Positions 31,048 to 41,012 of a DNA stretch of 64,000 nucleotides are shown in pieces. The DNA is taken from contig KV454016.1 of the NCBI GenBank assembly GCA_001661245.1, positions 1 through 64,000 on the forward strand, in the 5' to 3' direction. A program made the translations under genes and the position numbers. The notes under the pieces are model-generated. The model was not told the DNA's origin. It was given only the letters and a program-made list of their open reading frames with translations, and searched no databases. How positions within the stretch are numbered: the first letter of the stretch is position 1; the number at the start of each line of letters is the position of its first letter. The DNA is from Pachysolen tannophilus NRRL Y-2460 (lineage: Eukaryota; Ascomycota; Pichiomycetes; Alaninales; Pachysolenaceae).

Positions 31048-31817
31048 TCTGATTTCTTAACTACTTGATATTTTGATAATTATTATAATTATTATTATAT
31101 TTAATACCTATCTATATATAACAAAGAAACCGTCAACTTGTTGGAAACCTTACAACACCTTCTATATATATTCTACACTTCAAATGATTTACTACTATAA
31201 TCCCTAATAACATAATTAGTAAGCAAACCGATGAGTTGGCATTATTCCTGATGCTTACGAGTCCTGTAATGTCAATTCATCCACTAATATGCAAAGCCTG
31301 CTTTTAAAAATACTTCATTACTAATATATCTACTATTTAAGCATTTAAAATGCATTTCTTTTAAAAAAAAAAAAAAAAACAAATTTTGATCGACTCAAAA
31401 ATCAACCCATTCCGGTCTTACCTTATCCAAGCATTAACACCCAATACTTGTGAATTTACCTGATTTTCATCCAGAATAACCGAAAGAAGGTGAGATCTTC
31501 TACTATGTACCATGTATTAACAAGATATTTATAACCTTAAAAATCACCTGCATGCATAATCCCATGTTTTAGCCGAGCAAAATTTTTCACTTGAAAAAAA
31601 AAAGAAAAGAAAAACGGAAAAATTATGTCCATGCCAGGGGACATAAAGATGTAGTATAATACTATTGAGATGGACTATTGATTATAGAGATGTAGTTTAG
31701 ATAAATTTAAAGACTCTTTTCCTAATGAATATGAACTGTGAAATTTTATAAAAAGCACCAAAATAAAAGAAAAAATAAAAAGAAAAAGCAAGATATATAA
31801 TGATATTACAATGAATG
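31048..31817. other. Intergenic region upstream of the second OYE gene
   Basis: About 770 bp, AT-rich with A-runs (31363-31379, 31595-31605). No gene or cluster motif is seen. Confidence 0.45.
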
Positions 31818-33669
31818 TTAGCTATCCAAGCCAGCCCAAGACTGTATGACTTTTGCCAAAGGTGTTATAGCGGCCAAGATCACCATTATGGTACCAAATA
31901 AGACAAAACTTAGGCTACTCATTGCAGCAGCTCTTGGATCGGTATTTAACAAATGGGCAGTGGAAATGGCACCGCAATTGACTCCCAAACTAATACCTCT
32001 TGTAACGTAATCATCTGGTCTTATTCTTAAGAAATATTTACCCAACATTTGATCTCCACATAAGACACCCAATATACCTGATACAATGGTGCAGACTGCC
32101 ATTAATGGTATTGAACCATCCAATGCGGTTACTAAAGGTGTTCCAAGAGCTAAAGTAACTGACCGACCAACGAATCCCAATGAATTTTTAGAAGAAATAC
32201 CAATGTGATAGCATAGAGGAGGATAAATGAAAAAAGTTCCAAATGAGCATACAAGAATTGGAGGAAGTAAGACGAAAAAATGTTTTTTCAAATCTTGTCT
32301 ATATTGGAACATTGGTAGGGATAATGATACTATTGCAACATCCATCAAAGAAGTTAGAACATCACCAGCTCCTGGCCATGTAGTTCCTTCTTCTGTATTG
32401 AATAAATATAAATAAGTTCTCCCAGTTTTATAATCATCCAAAGTATCCATGAATCCATCTCTCTTGATAACAATAAATATATAATAAATTAACAATACCA
32501 ATGATACAGATACTAAAATAGGATGGAAAAATCTCCTCCATTTAGGACTAATGAGCATGGCACAGAAAAACATTAATACACCTATTGAAAGATGCAAAGG
32601 TAATGCATAATCACATGCAAAATAAATTGGTATTCCAGTAATGAAAAGTATAAAATACATTATCCAATCGACATAAGTTGTAATAAATAAAGAAACTGCT
32701 TTTGACCTGTCTGGTAGACTATGTACATATTGTGTCAAGGTTTCTCTATGAGAAATTTCTGTTTCTTCATCTGATACAACCACACAATTTTGATTCCTTG
32801 AAGGATCATTGAAAACTTTTTGAGGCTCTTCTACAATAATAATGCCATTAGCATCATCGTTGTTGTTATTGTCGTTGTCATTGCTGCTATCGCTGCTATC
32901 GGCACTGTTATCACTTGAATTTCTCAACATTTCCACAGATTTTCTAATTGGATCTTCCCATGAAGCAGAAGCAGAAGCAGATGCAGAAACTTCTTGTACT
33001 GCACTAGATCCCAAGGGTAAGATTTCATTCTCCTCAATTGAAAAAGAATCTATACTTCCTTCCGGTTTTTCTGATTCTGATTGTTGTAAGTTTCTTGCAT
33101 GCATATTATCCATATAGTCAGTTTTATGTAATCCTAATAATCTTTGCAAAAAGACACACACATATGCCATAAATGCCAACATCACCATAAATCCAATAAC
33201 GAAAACTGCAGCAATTATAAAAGCTTCTTTTGCAGTTATCTTATCCGATAAAGGTAATGTAACGAAAGATGGAGTGAAAAAAATATTGATCCATCTTAAT
33301 GAAAAACTCGCTGGTATTTCAATAATAGAAACAATTTTATTTGTTTTTTTTTTACCTAAAACTTTTACACAACATAATAAAAACCCAAAATTAATTAACA
33401 TTAAACATACGGAAGCTGGGAAATCAATAGTTGTTAATTTGATAATTTCATTAACCCCATATAATAACATCAATGTTAATACCACTCCTATCGCTGTTTC
33501 CACATAGCAATGAAATATATGTGGTAAAGAAAGTTTAAACCCCTACAAACCAACAAGAAAATCGTTAGCTTCATAGAACCATTATAAATCTCCATCAATC
33601 AATCATACCCATACTAATCATACTCACTAGGCAAATTCCTTTCAAGATATCCACTATTGCATTCACCAT
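31818..33669 (-). CDS. LrgB/CidB-family membrane protein, one intron
   Basis: Exons are 33628-33669 (14 codons, MVNAIVDILKGICL) and 31818-33542, giving 588 residues. The 85-nt intron (33543-33627) has donor GTGAGT, branch-like GCTAACG and acceptor TTGTAG; the open frame alone has no ATG at its 5' end, so this splice supplies the start. The protein has several N-terminal membrane segments, a Ser/Asp/Asn-rich central loop (about residues 170-270), and a C-terminal LrgB-type membrane domain ending in GAISTAHLLNTDPRAAAMSSLSFVLFGTIMV, the family signature. Bacterial LrgB/CidB proteins control lysis; plant and fungal relatives act as organelle or plasma-membrane transporters. Role here is unknown. 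Confidence 0.82.
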
Positions 33670-33996
33670 ATCTTATCAACTAAAAAGAATTTTTTTTTTT
33701 CAATTCTCTTTGTTTTTTTCTTTTTTAACAAAACACATCCCATCTTCTAAATATATATAGATAATATATCACTATTGGGTTAGTCAGAACTATTGCTGAT
33801 GATTTCATTATGTTCTTGCTATACTCTTCTTAGATGAAGAGCACACATACTTATCGTTGTCGTTTTTTTTTCCGTGGGATGATTCATAGTTAATACCGGC
33901 CGCGAGGAGCGTGGGATGAAAGGAAAGAAAATCGCCCAAACACGGTAATTACCGAAAGTGGAAGTTCAAAGAAAAAAAAATTAATAAACTAGGAAA
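33670..33996 (-). promoter_or_regulatory. Proximal upstream region of the LrgB-family gene
   Basis: T-rich tracts (33688-33726) and a TATA-like stretch (33752-33768). Two CGTGGGATG-like words occur near 33872 and 33912, with CGGCCGCG at 33898-33905. No gene is seen. Confidence 0.3.
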
Positions 33997-34056
33997 GTCC
34001 TACACCACACCACACCACACCACAAGGTCCTACACCATATTCCCACATCCTACACC
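33997..34056. repeat. Telomere-like C/A-rich block with three TCCTACACC words
   Basis: TCCTACACC occurs at 33998-34006, 34028-34036 and 34048-34056, with ACACCACACCACACC between the first two. The block resembles yeast telomeric C/A repeats and lies about 330-390 bp upstream of the LrgB-family start. The same 9-base word occurs three times near the right edge of the window. A Rap1-type binding block is a plausible reading. Confidence 0.5.
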
Positions 34057-34283
34057 TTAACATCTTATACCAAGAAAAAGGTAAAAAGTATATAATACTA
34101 TATATATTAGCTACAAAATAAAACTAAAAAAATATTTAGTTAAATCAATATTGATAAATCAGTATATTCTAAAGAGAAAAAAATTGAAAAAATTACTAAC
34201 TAATCTATTTGTATATATGTACAAGATTCTTTTTCAAAATTTTTTTTTTCTTTTTTTCTTATTGGTTATTGATAGATTGAAAA

Positions 34284-34721
34284 TTATAAATATTTTATAG
34301 TTGGAATATCATTTTCTTCAACAACTTGTGCTTGTGTAATTTCAGTAAACTCTTTTAAAATTTCATCAGAGTGTTTATATTTCAAATCAATCAATTTTTT
34401 TTGTCCATCTTGATAATTAATAGTCAATGTTGCTGGACATTTTTCACTTTCATCTTTGGATTCAGTCTCAATTCTAGTGACAGTTATAGGTATATTTGGA
34501 TTGTGAAATTGAACTGTAGGCAAATTATTTCTCCAGAACTTACGAGGTCCCATATGTCCAGCACTATTTGTCCTTTTAAAAATTAAATCTATAGAACTTA
34601 TTGTTGATGGTAATTTTATAGCTGAACTAGGATAATTCGATATCAAATTTAACCTTGCAACCTGTTTTGTAAATCTACCGTTTGGTAAATTCTTAAACAT
34701 CTTAGGAACCGTAGACGCCAT
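34284..34721 (-). CDS. IMG2: Mitochondrial large-subunit ribosomal protein mL49 (Img2)
   Basis: A 145-residue Img2-family protein. The C-terminal Img2 domain is seen from VQFHNPNIPITVTRIE (about 70) through PATLTINYQDGQKKLIDLKYKHSDEIL to the end. The N-terminal 40 residues are basic and hydroxylated, consistent with mitochondrial import. Length matches S. cerevisiae Img2 (146 residues). It is a structural part of the mitoribosome large subunit. Confidence 0.88.
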   Translation of the reverse strand: MASTVPKMFKNLPNGRFTKQVARLNLISNYPSSAIKLPSTISSIDLIFKRTNSAGHMGPRKFWRNNLPTVQFHNPNIPITVTRIETESKDESEKCPATLTINYQDGQKKLIDLKYKHSDEILKEFTEITQAQVVEENDIPTIKYL

Positions 34722-35191
34722 TTCTAAAACTAACCCTTACCCAAAAAAAAAAAAATTATCTTCCTTTTATATATAGATCAATAAGAACCTTTTCTTGGAA
34801 GGTTTTTTTTATTTTATTTTTCGTTAAAAAGATGAAAAAAAAAAAAAAAAAATGGGAAATAAATGGTCGTGTTCGCAAATAACAAATCACCGAAAACGGA
34901 ATGCTAAGTAAATAAAAACATCAACAAGAACAAGAAGAATTATAATATTAATTATGAGTTTGTATGTGTATATGGTAGTTTAAATATTGGTTATAAGGTT
35001 AAGGAAAGCTGGTTTGGATTGATTTTTCTCTGATTGTGGTATTGAGGGTTTTTTTGAGTGAAGAAGGTTTGTAAAAGGTACGGTTTTTTTTGTTTTTTAA
35101 TTTTTTTAATTTTTGATTGTGATAGATCACAATTTTCTTTTCTTTTTTTTTTTATTTTTTAGGTTCTGGTTTTTAGTTTCTCTTTCAAAGG
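34722..35191. promoter_or_regulatory. Divergent spacer between IMG2 and the gene at 35192
   Basis: Contains A and T homopolymer runs (34741-34754, 34838-34852, 35145-35160) and GGTCGTGTTCGC at about 34864-34875. No gene is seen. Confidence 0.3.
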
Positions 35192-36121
35192 ATGTCACAA
35201 GAAGATCGAGAAGTTCAATCTGCGTCGTTTATTGCCACGTCTCCGTATGGAGGGCGTCCTCTAAGTTCAGGTTTAGGCCATTCGAATGTGACGAGAAGGT
35301 TTATTGATGGGTACTATAATATTGCATTGGGTGTGAATGCGTCAACACCTGCTGTAGTATCTAACTCTGATGATACTAATTGGAATATCAAGAGCGGGAA
35401 AGAACAAGATGAGAATAAGCAAAAGGAAAAGCAGCAACAGCAGCAGCAACAGCAGCAATGGCAGAAATTGACATCAGCAGACTCATCAACGATATTATCT
35501 TCTAGATCATCATCATTAATATTTAACGAGAATGTTCTGGGTAAAAATTCCGATCCAACAGCAATAACTCTGGTGAGTAATAATACCGAGTTTGTTGATC
35601 ATGATGATTTAGTGGAATATGATTTAGATATTAATAATAATGTTTTCAATAATAATTATAATATATCTTTAAATGAATTTACAATTCATCTTGGAAATTT
35701 GAATAATATTAAATTGAATTTAAAAAATTTACTGCAACAACAAGATAAATTAGATACTCAATTAACTGAAATGATTAGTTATTGTACCGAATTAATTTCT
35801 CATGATGATGAAATAGATGATAAATCGGTATCATCTAAAGATTCTTTTAGAAATTCTTATGAAGATGGTGATTTATCAGATTCTATAGATTCGATAAATT
35901 CTCAATTAGAAGTTGATTTGAATTATCAAATTTCCAATCTGATTAAGAAAAATTCAAGTAATGATGAATTAGTTGAAAGAATTTATTTAATTAAAAAAAT
36001 AGTTGATGGTGGATTAAATTTATTAAATGATCCAGATTTAAAAGAATTTGAAATTCATCATATGGATGAAATTTTTATTAAAAATTTAACTTTATTAGTA
36101 GATGTTTTTACAAATGTATAA
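35192..36121 (+). CDS. Unrecognised Ser/Asn/Asp-rich protein with coiled-coil-like C-terminus
   Basis: A 309-residue open frame from an ATG in good context. The first 60 residues include GGRPLSSGLGHSNVTRRFIDGYYNIALGVN. A charged Gln run lies at about 75-90. The C-terminal half (about 155-309) is rich in leucine, asparagine and acidic residues with heptad-like spacing (NLNNIKLNLKNLLQQQDKLD). Codon use matches the neighbouring genes. I do not recognise a family; a small coiled-coil adaptor is possible. No membrane segment or signal peptide is seen. Confidence 0.65.
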   Translation: MSQEDREVQSASFIATSPYGGRPLSSGLGHSNVTRRFIDGYYNIALGVNASTPAVVSNSDDTNWNIKSGKEQDENKQKEKQQQQQQQQQWQKLTSADSSTILSSRSSSLIFNENVLGKNSDPTAITLVSNNTEFVDHDDLVEYDLDINNNVFNNNYNISLNEFTIHLGNLNNIKLNLKNLLQQQDKLDTQLTEMISYCTELISHDDEIDDKSVSSKDSFRNSYEDGDLSDSIDSINSQLEVDLNYQISNLIKKNSSNDELVERIYLIKKIVDGGLNLLNDPDLKEFEIHHMDEIFIKNLTLLVDVFTNV

Positions 36122-36208
36122 AATTGTAAAATAATAAAATTTTTTTTTTTTTTTTGTAATAAGCTATATACAATTTTTTTTTGCTTTTGAATCATACAAC
36201 TTTTGGAG

Positions 36209-36712
36209 CTAATGAAACAATTTTATTAAAACTTTTTCTTTCAACTCTTTTGCTACAACACTTGAAATTCTTGTTCCTATTGGTTCATCATTTTTATTAA
36301 TTAAAACACATGCATTATCATCAAATTTAATTACTGTTCCATCAGATCTTGTTAATTCTTTTTTAGTTCTTACAACAACTGCTCTACAAATATCACCTCT
36401 TTTAACTCTATTTGCAGCAGAAGCACCTGTTATCAGAGAAGAAATTGGTCTTGCTTTTTGTACAACAACAACAACTTTATCACCTATTGAAGCAAAATTT
36501 TTTGGATTTTTTCTTAAAACTTTAATACACTCAACCAATTGTGCACCCTTAAACGAAAAAAAAAAGTAAAAAAAAAAAAAAAAAATTTTAAGTTAGTACC
36601 AACTATACCGCCAAATAAAAAAAAAAAAAGAAAAGTTATACATTCATCAAATCATTTTTAAAACACTTACTGAGTTATCAATCACTTTAATCATAGATTT
36701 TAAATAAATCAT
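36209..36712 (-). CDS. MRPL38: Mitochondrial ribosomal protein uL14m, one intron
   Basis: Exons are 36671-36712 (MIYLKSMIKVIDNS) and 36209-36547, giving 126 residues. The 123-nt intron (36548-36670) has donor GTAAGT, branch point TACTAAC and acceptor AAG, and separates IDNS from GAQLVECIKV, a block contiguous in all L14 proteins. Family signatures include KRGDICRAVVVRTKKE and CVLINKNDEPIGTRI. It is the mitochondrial form, similar in length to S. cerevisiae Mrpl38 (138 residues). It binds 23S-type rRNA at the subunit interface. Confidence 0.93.
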
Positions 36713-36843
36713 CTTTGTATAAAATTTAATAGTATATTTTATAGTAAGATATATATATACTCTTTATATTAACAATTTATGTTTTTTATGAACAAGTTAA
36801 TAGTGAAAGAAAGAAAAAAATAAAAAACATTTTGTTTAATATG
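36713..36843 (-). promoter_or_regulatory. Upstream region of the uL14m gene
   Basis: A short AT-rich spacer with a TA run at 36751-36760, ending at the 18-bp repeat array. No further signal is seen. Confidence 0.25.
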
Positions 36844-37005
36844 CACTACTGTAACTATCTACACGACTATATTTATTTGCACTACTGTACAAATTTACAC
36901 GACTGTAACTATCTGCACGACTGTACTTATTTGCACTACCATGACTTTTTACACTACCGTATATATTTACACGACTGTAAATATTTACACTACCGTTTTT
37001 TGAAA
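36844..37005 (+). repeat. 18-bp tandem repeat array, nine units
   Basis: Units start with CACGAC or CACTAC at 36844, 36862, 36880, 36898, 36916, 36934, 36952, 36970 and 36988, an exact 18-bp period. The unit is roughly CAC-G/T-AC-T/C-GTANNTATTTN. An ATG at 36841 reads the array in frame as a Leu-His-Asp/Tyr hexapeptide repeat, continuing as an open frame to 37305. The Leu codon varies (CTA, TTG, TTA, CTG) without changing the amino acid. Whether it is translated is unknown; a promoter minisatellite is the simpler reading. Confidence 0.75.
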
Positions 37006-37546
37006 ATTTACTCTTTTGAAACATTTTGTGCTTTTCTGCACGACTTTTTTTTTTTTTTGTTTTCAATTTTTTTTACGCCTTGTTTTGGAAAAATTGATTT
37101 TTTCTTTAAAAGTCCTTTTCAATTAGTATTATTGAAAACTAAAACAAATACTAAAATAATATCATATATCATATATATATTAAATATCTTTTATTTTTTT
37201 TTTTTTTTTTTTTGTTGTTTTGTTGATATCTTTTTCCAGGTATTAGAAAAGGCTATAAAGGGGCAGTGGTATTATAATCTATCCCCTTCGTTATTATTAT
37301 TATAATTATTATAATTTTTTTTTTTCTCCCTTTAGCTTTTTTTTATAAAAATAGAAATCAGGTACATAAGGTACCCCTTGTTAATAGACAACAACAACAA
37401 AAATTGAAAATTTGAAAAGTTTTCTGAAAGTTATTTTGACGACATAAATAAAAACATCATTAAAAGAATTTTTAAAGAAAAAATAAAGATAATTTGATAA
37501 CTTGATAATTTTTTTTTTTCTTTTTTTTTTTTTTGTTTGAAGAAAC
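37006..37546 (+). promoter_or_regulatory. KRE9 upstream region
   Basis: T-rich tracts (37196-37213, 37316-37325, 37509-37534) precede KRE9. An isolated CACGAC lies at 37039, out of phase with the repeat array. No other gene is supported. Confidence 0.3.
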
Positions 37547-38392
37547 ATGCTTTTACCAAAAATTATACCACTCGCGTTAATATTATTTATTTCCATTGTA
37601 TGTGGTGATGTTTCCATTTCCTCGCCCACTTCGGGTCAGACGTACACGGTTTCGGACGGTACAGTAAGTGTTGAGGTGGAGTGGATTGATTCAGGAGCTG
37701 ATCCTTCTTTATCTGATGTTGAATCTTATACTTTTACCTTATGTACAGGTTCAAATACTGATATTGATCCTATTAGTACTTTGGATACAGTTTCTGCTTC
37801 TTCTTTAAGTAGTTATGCTTATAATGCTAGTATTGATGCTAGTGCAGGTGCAAGTGGAGAATATTTCATTCAAGTTTATGCTGCTTATTCAGATGGTTAT
37901 ACAATTCATTATACAGATAGATTTACTTTAGATGATATGACAGGTTCAAAAGAACCTTCTGGAAGTGGTGATTCACCAGATGCACAAACAAGTATTTCTG
38001 ATACAACAACAACTGATACAAGTGCAGTTGATACTTCAGCTTCATTTTCAATTACTTATACTTTACAAACAGGTAGAACAAGATATGCACCAATGCAACA
38101 ACAACCAGGTACAACAATCACCGCAACAACATGGTCAAGAAGATTCCCAACAAGTGCCGTCACTTACTACACAACTTTGGAACCATCACCAAACGTATGG
38201 TCAACTATTACCCCAGGATGGAGTTATACAATGAGTTCTTTGGTTAATTATGCAACTCCTGCTTTAGATCCAAGTGAAAATGGTGGTTGGTACGCAGCTA
38301 GTGAAAAATTGAAAAGTGCTAGTTACTCATCAATCTCAGGAGCTACAATTACAGAAACTGCTAAAAAGAGAAAAAGATGGGATGTTGATTGA
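37547..38392 (+). CDS. KRE9: Cell-wall beta-1,6-glucan synthesis protein, Kre9/Knh1 family
   Basis: A 281-residue secreted protein needed for beta-1,6-glucan in the yeast cell wall. A signal peptide (about residues 1-20, ending CG) is followed by an Ig-like domain beginning DVSISSPTSGQTYTVSDG, a Ser/Thr-rich O-glycosylation stretch (about 130-165), and the C-terminal family domain with FSITYTLQTGRTRYAPMQQQP and a basic tail (KKRKRWDVD). Length is close to S. cerevisiae Kre9 (276 residues). Knh1 is the alternative name for the paralogue; I cannot tell which, but only one is expected in many yeasts. Confidence 0.92.
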   Translation: MLLPKIIPLALILFISIVCGDVSISSPTSGQTYTVSDGTVSVEVEWIDSGADPSLSDVESYTFTLCTGSNTDIDPISTLDTVSASSLSSYAYNASIDASAGASGEYFIQVYAAYSDGYTIHYTDRFTLDDMTGSKEPSGSGDSPDAQTSISDTTTTDTSAVDTSASFSITYTLQTGRTRYAPMQQQPGTTITATTWSRRFPTSAVTYYTTLEPSPNVWSTITPGWSYTMSSLVNYATPALDPSENGGWYAASEKLKSASYSSISGATITETAKKRKRWDVD

Positions 38393-39053
38393 ATCATTTT
38401 ATAACAACTTGAACAAAACCAACTTTTTTTTTTTTTTTTTTTTTATTTTTATTTTTATTTTATTACTCTTTTTCTTTTTTTTTTTTCTTTGCCTTTTCCC
38501 TCTTCATTTTTTATCCCTTTCTATCTCTTTCTATCTCTCTCTCTTTTATTTTTTTCAGTTCATTTACAAATAGAACTAATAATAAAACAAATTTCCTTTG
38601 CAAAAAAAAAAAAAAAAAAAAAAAAGCAAAAAAAAAAAAAAATTTCATTCGTTTTTTTCATTTATGCTTTGAATTGATATTCATTTCATAATTTTGATTT
38701 TATTTGGTTTCCCTCATTTCATCATCTTTTCTTTTGCTCTTGGTAAGTTTTCATATTTATCTTCCATTTTGTACTTCTAGCATTTATCTTTCTTAGTTTT
38801 TTTTTTTTTTATACGTATCTTTTTTTTTATTAAGTGAATTCTATTTTAAATTTCAAATACCTAATAATTTTTAAATGTAAAAAGACTATCTACTGATGAA
38901 CAAACAATATCATTAACAAAAAAGATTTAAAAATCAAAAAAAAAAACGTTGTTATATAAAGTATAAGAAATTTCAAAGCAAACAAAAAAATAAAAAAAAG
39001 AAAAAAGAAAAAAAAGAAAACTAGATTATAAATTGAAAAATTGAATTCAATAA
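38393..39053. other. Convergent spacer rich in T and A homopolymers
   Basis: Long T tracts (38422-38444, 38461-38488) and A tracts (38601-38641) dominate, giving spurious Phe- or Lys-rich frames. No gene is supported. Confidence 0.5.
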
Positions 39054-40772
39054 TTAATCTTTCTTTGAAGTTTGTAATGGTGCCTTAACATAAGTATGAA
39101 CTGGAACAAATTTGGGCCAATTCACGTAATAATAATTGTTTTTAAATACAAAATTTAAAGAACCAAGAAATACTCCAAATAAGAAAACGTGAAATAGTAA
39201 ATAATTTTTACTCTTTCTAAAAAGAAGAGAAAATATTAAAACCCCTAATGATGACCACATAATAGTAGGAACATATTGAATTAAAATTGAACGTTTATCC
39301 ATATTGAATGGATTAAAATTATTATCTAAAGGTTTAAAATTTCCTAAAAATAAATCAATTCCATCTTGTCTTAAACCATCAAAATAATTATTTCTTAAAT
39401 ATCTTACTAAAGAATTTTGTAAATCATTTAAAGCACCCAATTTTGTTCTACGACCTAATCTTGTAAAATCAGTTTTTAAAGCACCTGTTCCACTATACGC
39501 TTTTGAAACATAATCTGCATTATCAGCCCAAATATTTTGAAATTGAAATTTAAAATTATCATCAATAGCATTAATTCCAAGTTTACCAAATTGATTATTT
39601 AAAACCCATAATCCAAGAGTTGATTGAACAACATTTGTTCTATCAAGACAATCCATACAATTAGTTCTAACAACTGCATCTTGTGAATTTAAAATTTTCC
39701 CAGAACTTGATTGAAAATAATTATTATTTGAATAACCAAGTAATACTAATTGATCTATTAAAAGTTGAACTCTATACCATTTCATATTACGACATTCATG
39801 ATGGAAATCAAAATAAACATATTTTATATCATCTGGTCTAGCTAATAATTGAACAGCTCTTTCATAACTATCTTTAACAGGTTTTTCATAACCTTTTTGA
39901 TTAACTAAATTGACTAAATAATTTTTCCCATAAAGTTTTACTTGTTCATCAAAATGTTTTGCAGTTGATTGTATTGAATTTGTTTCATTAACAATCAATT
40001 TTGGTTTATAACGTAAATTATTAATTTCTGCCCAATAAGTGGGAACAGATCCTCTTGTTTGTAAATAACTAAAAATATTCCCACCAGATTCATTAGAAAT
40101 TAAAATTTGTTCAGTTTCATTAAAATTAGCTGCATTACCATTTTCATCAATTCCTCTACGGAAATATCTTGTACCAGCTCTATATTTTGAACGTCTAGTT
40201 ATTAAACCAAATGAAAATTTATGTGATAATATAGATGTTTGAACAATTTTAACATAACCATATATTAAAGGTGTAATAAATTCAGGAAAATTAAATAATT
40301 CTTCTGAAAGATATTCATTCCACCAAAATCTTTTATCAAGTTTATTTAATTCAACTTTATCATTTGAAATATTTAAAAAATTTTTAGATTGTCTTTGTAA
40401 TGAATTTGTTAAATCATAATTTTTACTATAAAAAAATGTACCATTAGTTAAATGTTGATTTAATAAACTTAAATAATTTTTATCTTCTTCATTATTAGTT
40501 AAAACACCAATTGGTAAAATTGAAAATTTAGTAACTTGATATATTATATTCGAGTTAATATTCCCAGCTACTGATGATTCATCAATAGTAATCAAATATT
40601 TCGTATATTTTAAAGTAATAGTCCCAATAATACCATCAATTCTAGTAAAACTAGATTGTAATCCAAATTTCTCAGAATCAACTTCTCTCGTCAACGTTGA
40701 ATTGATTAAAATAGATTTCCCACCTTGATTCACCAAGTACCCATCACTCAACCTAGCAATTAAAATAGACAT
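39054..40772 (-). CDS. SAC1: Phosphoinositide phosphatase Sac1
   Basis: A 572-residue ER/Golgi membrane phosphatase that removes phosphate from PI4P and other phosphoinositides. The start is the ATG at 40772 (MSILIARLSDGY); the frame extends two codons further only to a GTG. The SAC domain fills residues 1-about 450. The catalytic CX5R(T) motif is CMDCLDRTN (about 370-378), preceded by RTN. Two C-terminal membrane segments (about 500-550) anchor it, as in yeast Sac1 (623 residues). It is divergent from DOA1 across 240 bp. Confidence 0.95.
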   Translation of the reverse strand: MSILIARLSDGYLVNQGGKSILINSTLTREVDSEKFGLQSSFTRIDGIIGTITLKYTKYLITIDESSVAGNINSNIIYQVTKFSILPIGVLTNNEEDKNYLSLLNQHLTNGTFFYSKNYDLTNSLQRQSKNFLNISNDKVELNKLDKRFWWNEYLSEELFNFPEFITPLIYGYVKIVQTSILSHKFSFGLITRRSKYRAGTRYFRRGIDENGNAANFNETEQILISNESGGNIFSYLQTRGSVPTYWAEINNLRYKPKLIVNETNSIQSTAKHFDEQVKLYGKNYLVNLVNQKGYEKPVKDSYERAVQLLARPDDIKYVYFDFHHECRNMKWYRVQLLIDQLVLLGYSNNNYFQSSSGKILNSQDAVVRTNCMDCLDRTNVVQSTLGLWVLNNQFGKLGINAIDDNFKFQFQNIWADNADYVSKAYSGTGALKTDFTRLGRRTKLGALNDLQNSLVRYLRNNYFDGLRQDGIDLFLGNFKPLDNNFNPFNMDKRSILIQYVPTIMWSSLGVLIFSLLFRKSKNYLLFHVFLFGVFLGSLNFVFKNNYYYVNWPKFVPVHTYVKAPLQTSKKD

Positions 40773-41012
40773 CTCCACTTCCTAAAACTTCTAAATATCA
40801 CTTATCTTAAAAATAATCTATTTTCAACTAATATTCAATTTTGAAATTATAATTTACTTTTTATATTTATATTTTCTTTTGCTCTTTTGGTGATATATAT
40901 TTTATACCAATTTTTTTTTTCACCAAAAACCTGTTTTACAATAGTAATTTCTTTAAATATTATTTAATTACGAAATATTATTGGGTAAAGAGCTTTCTTT
41001 TTTTCATTGGGA

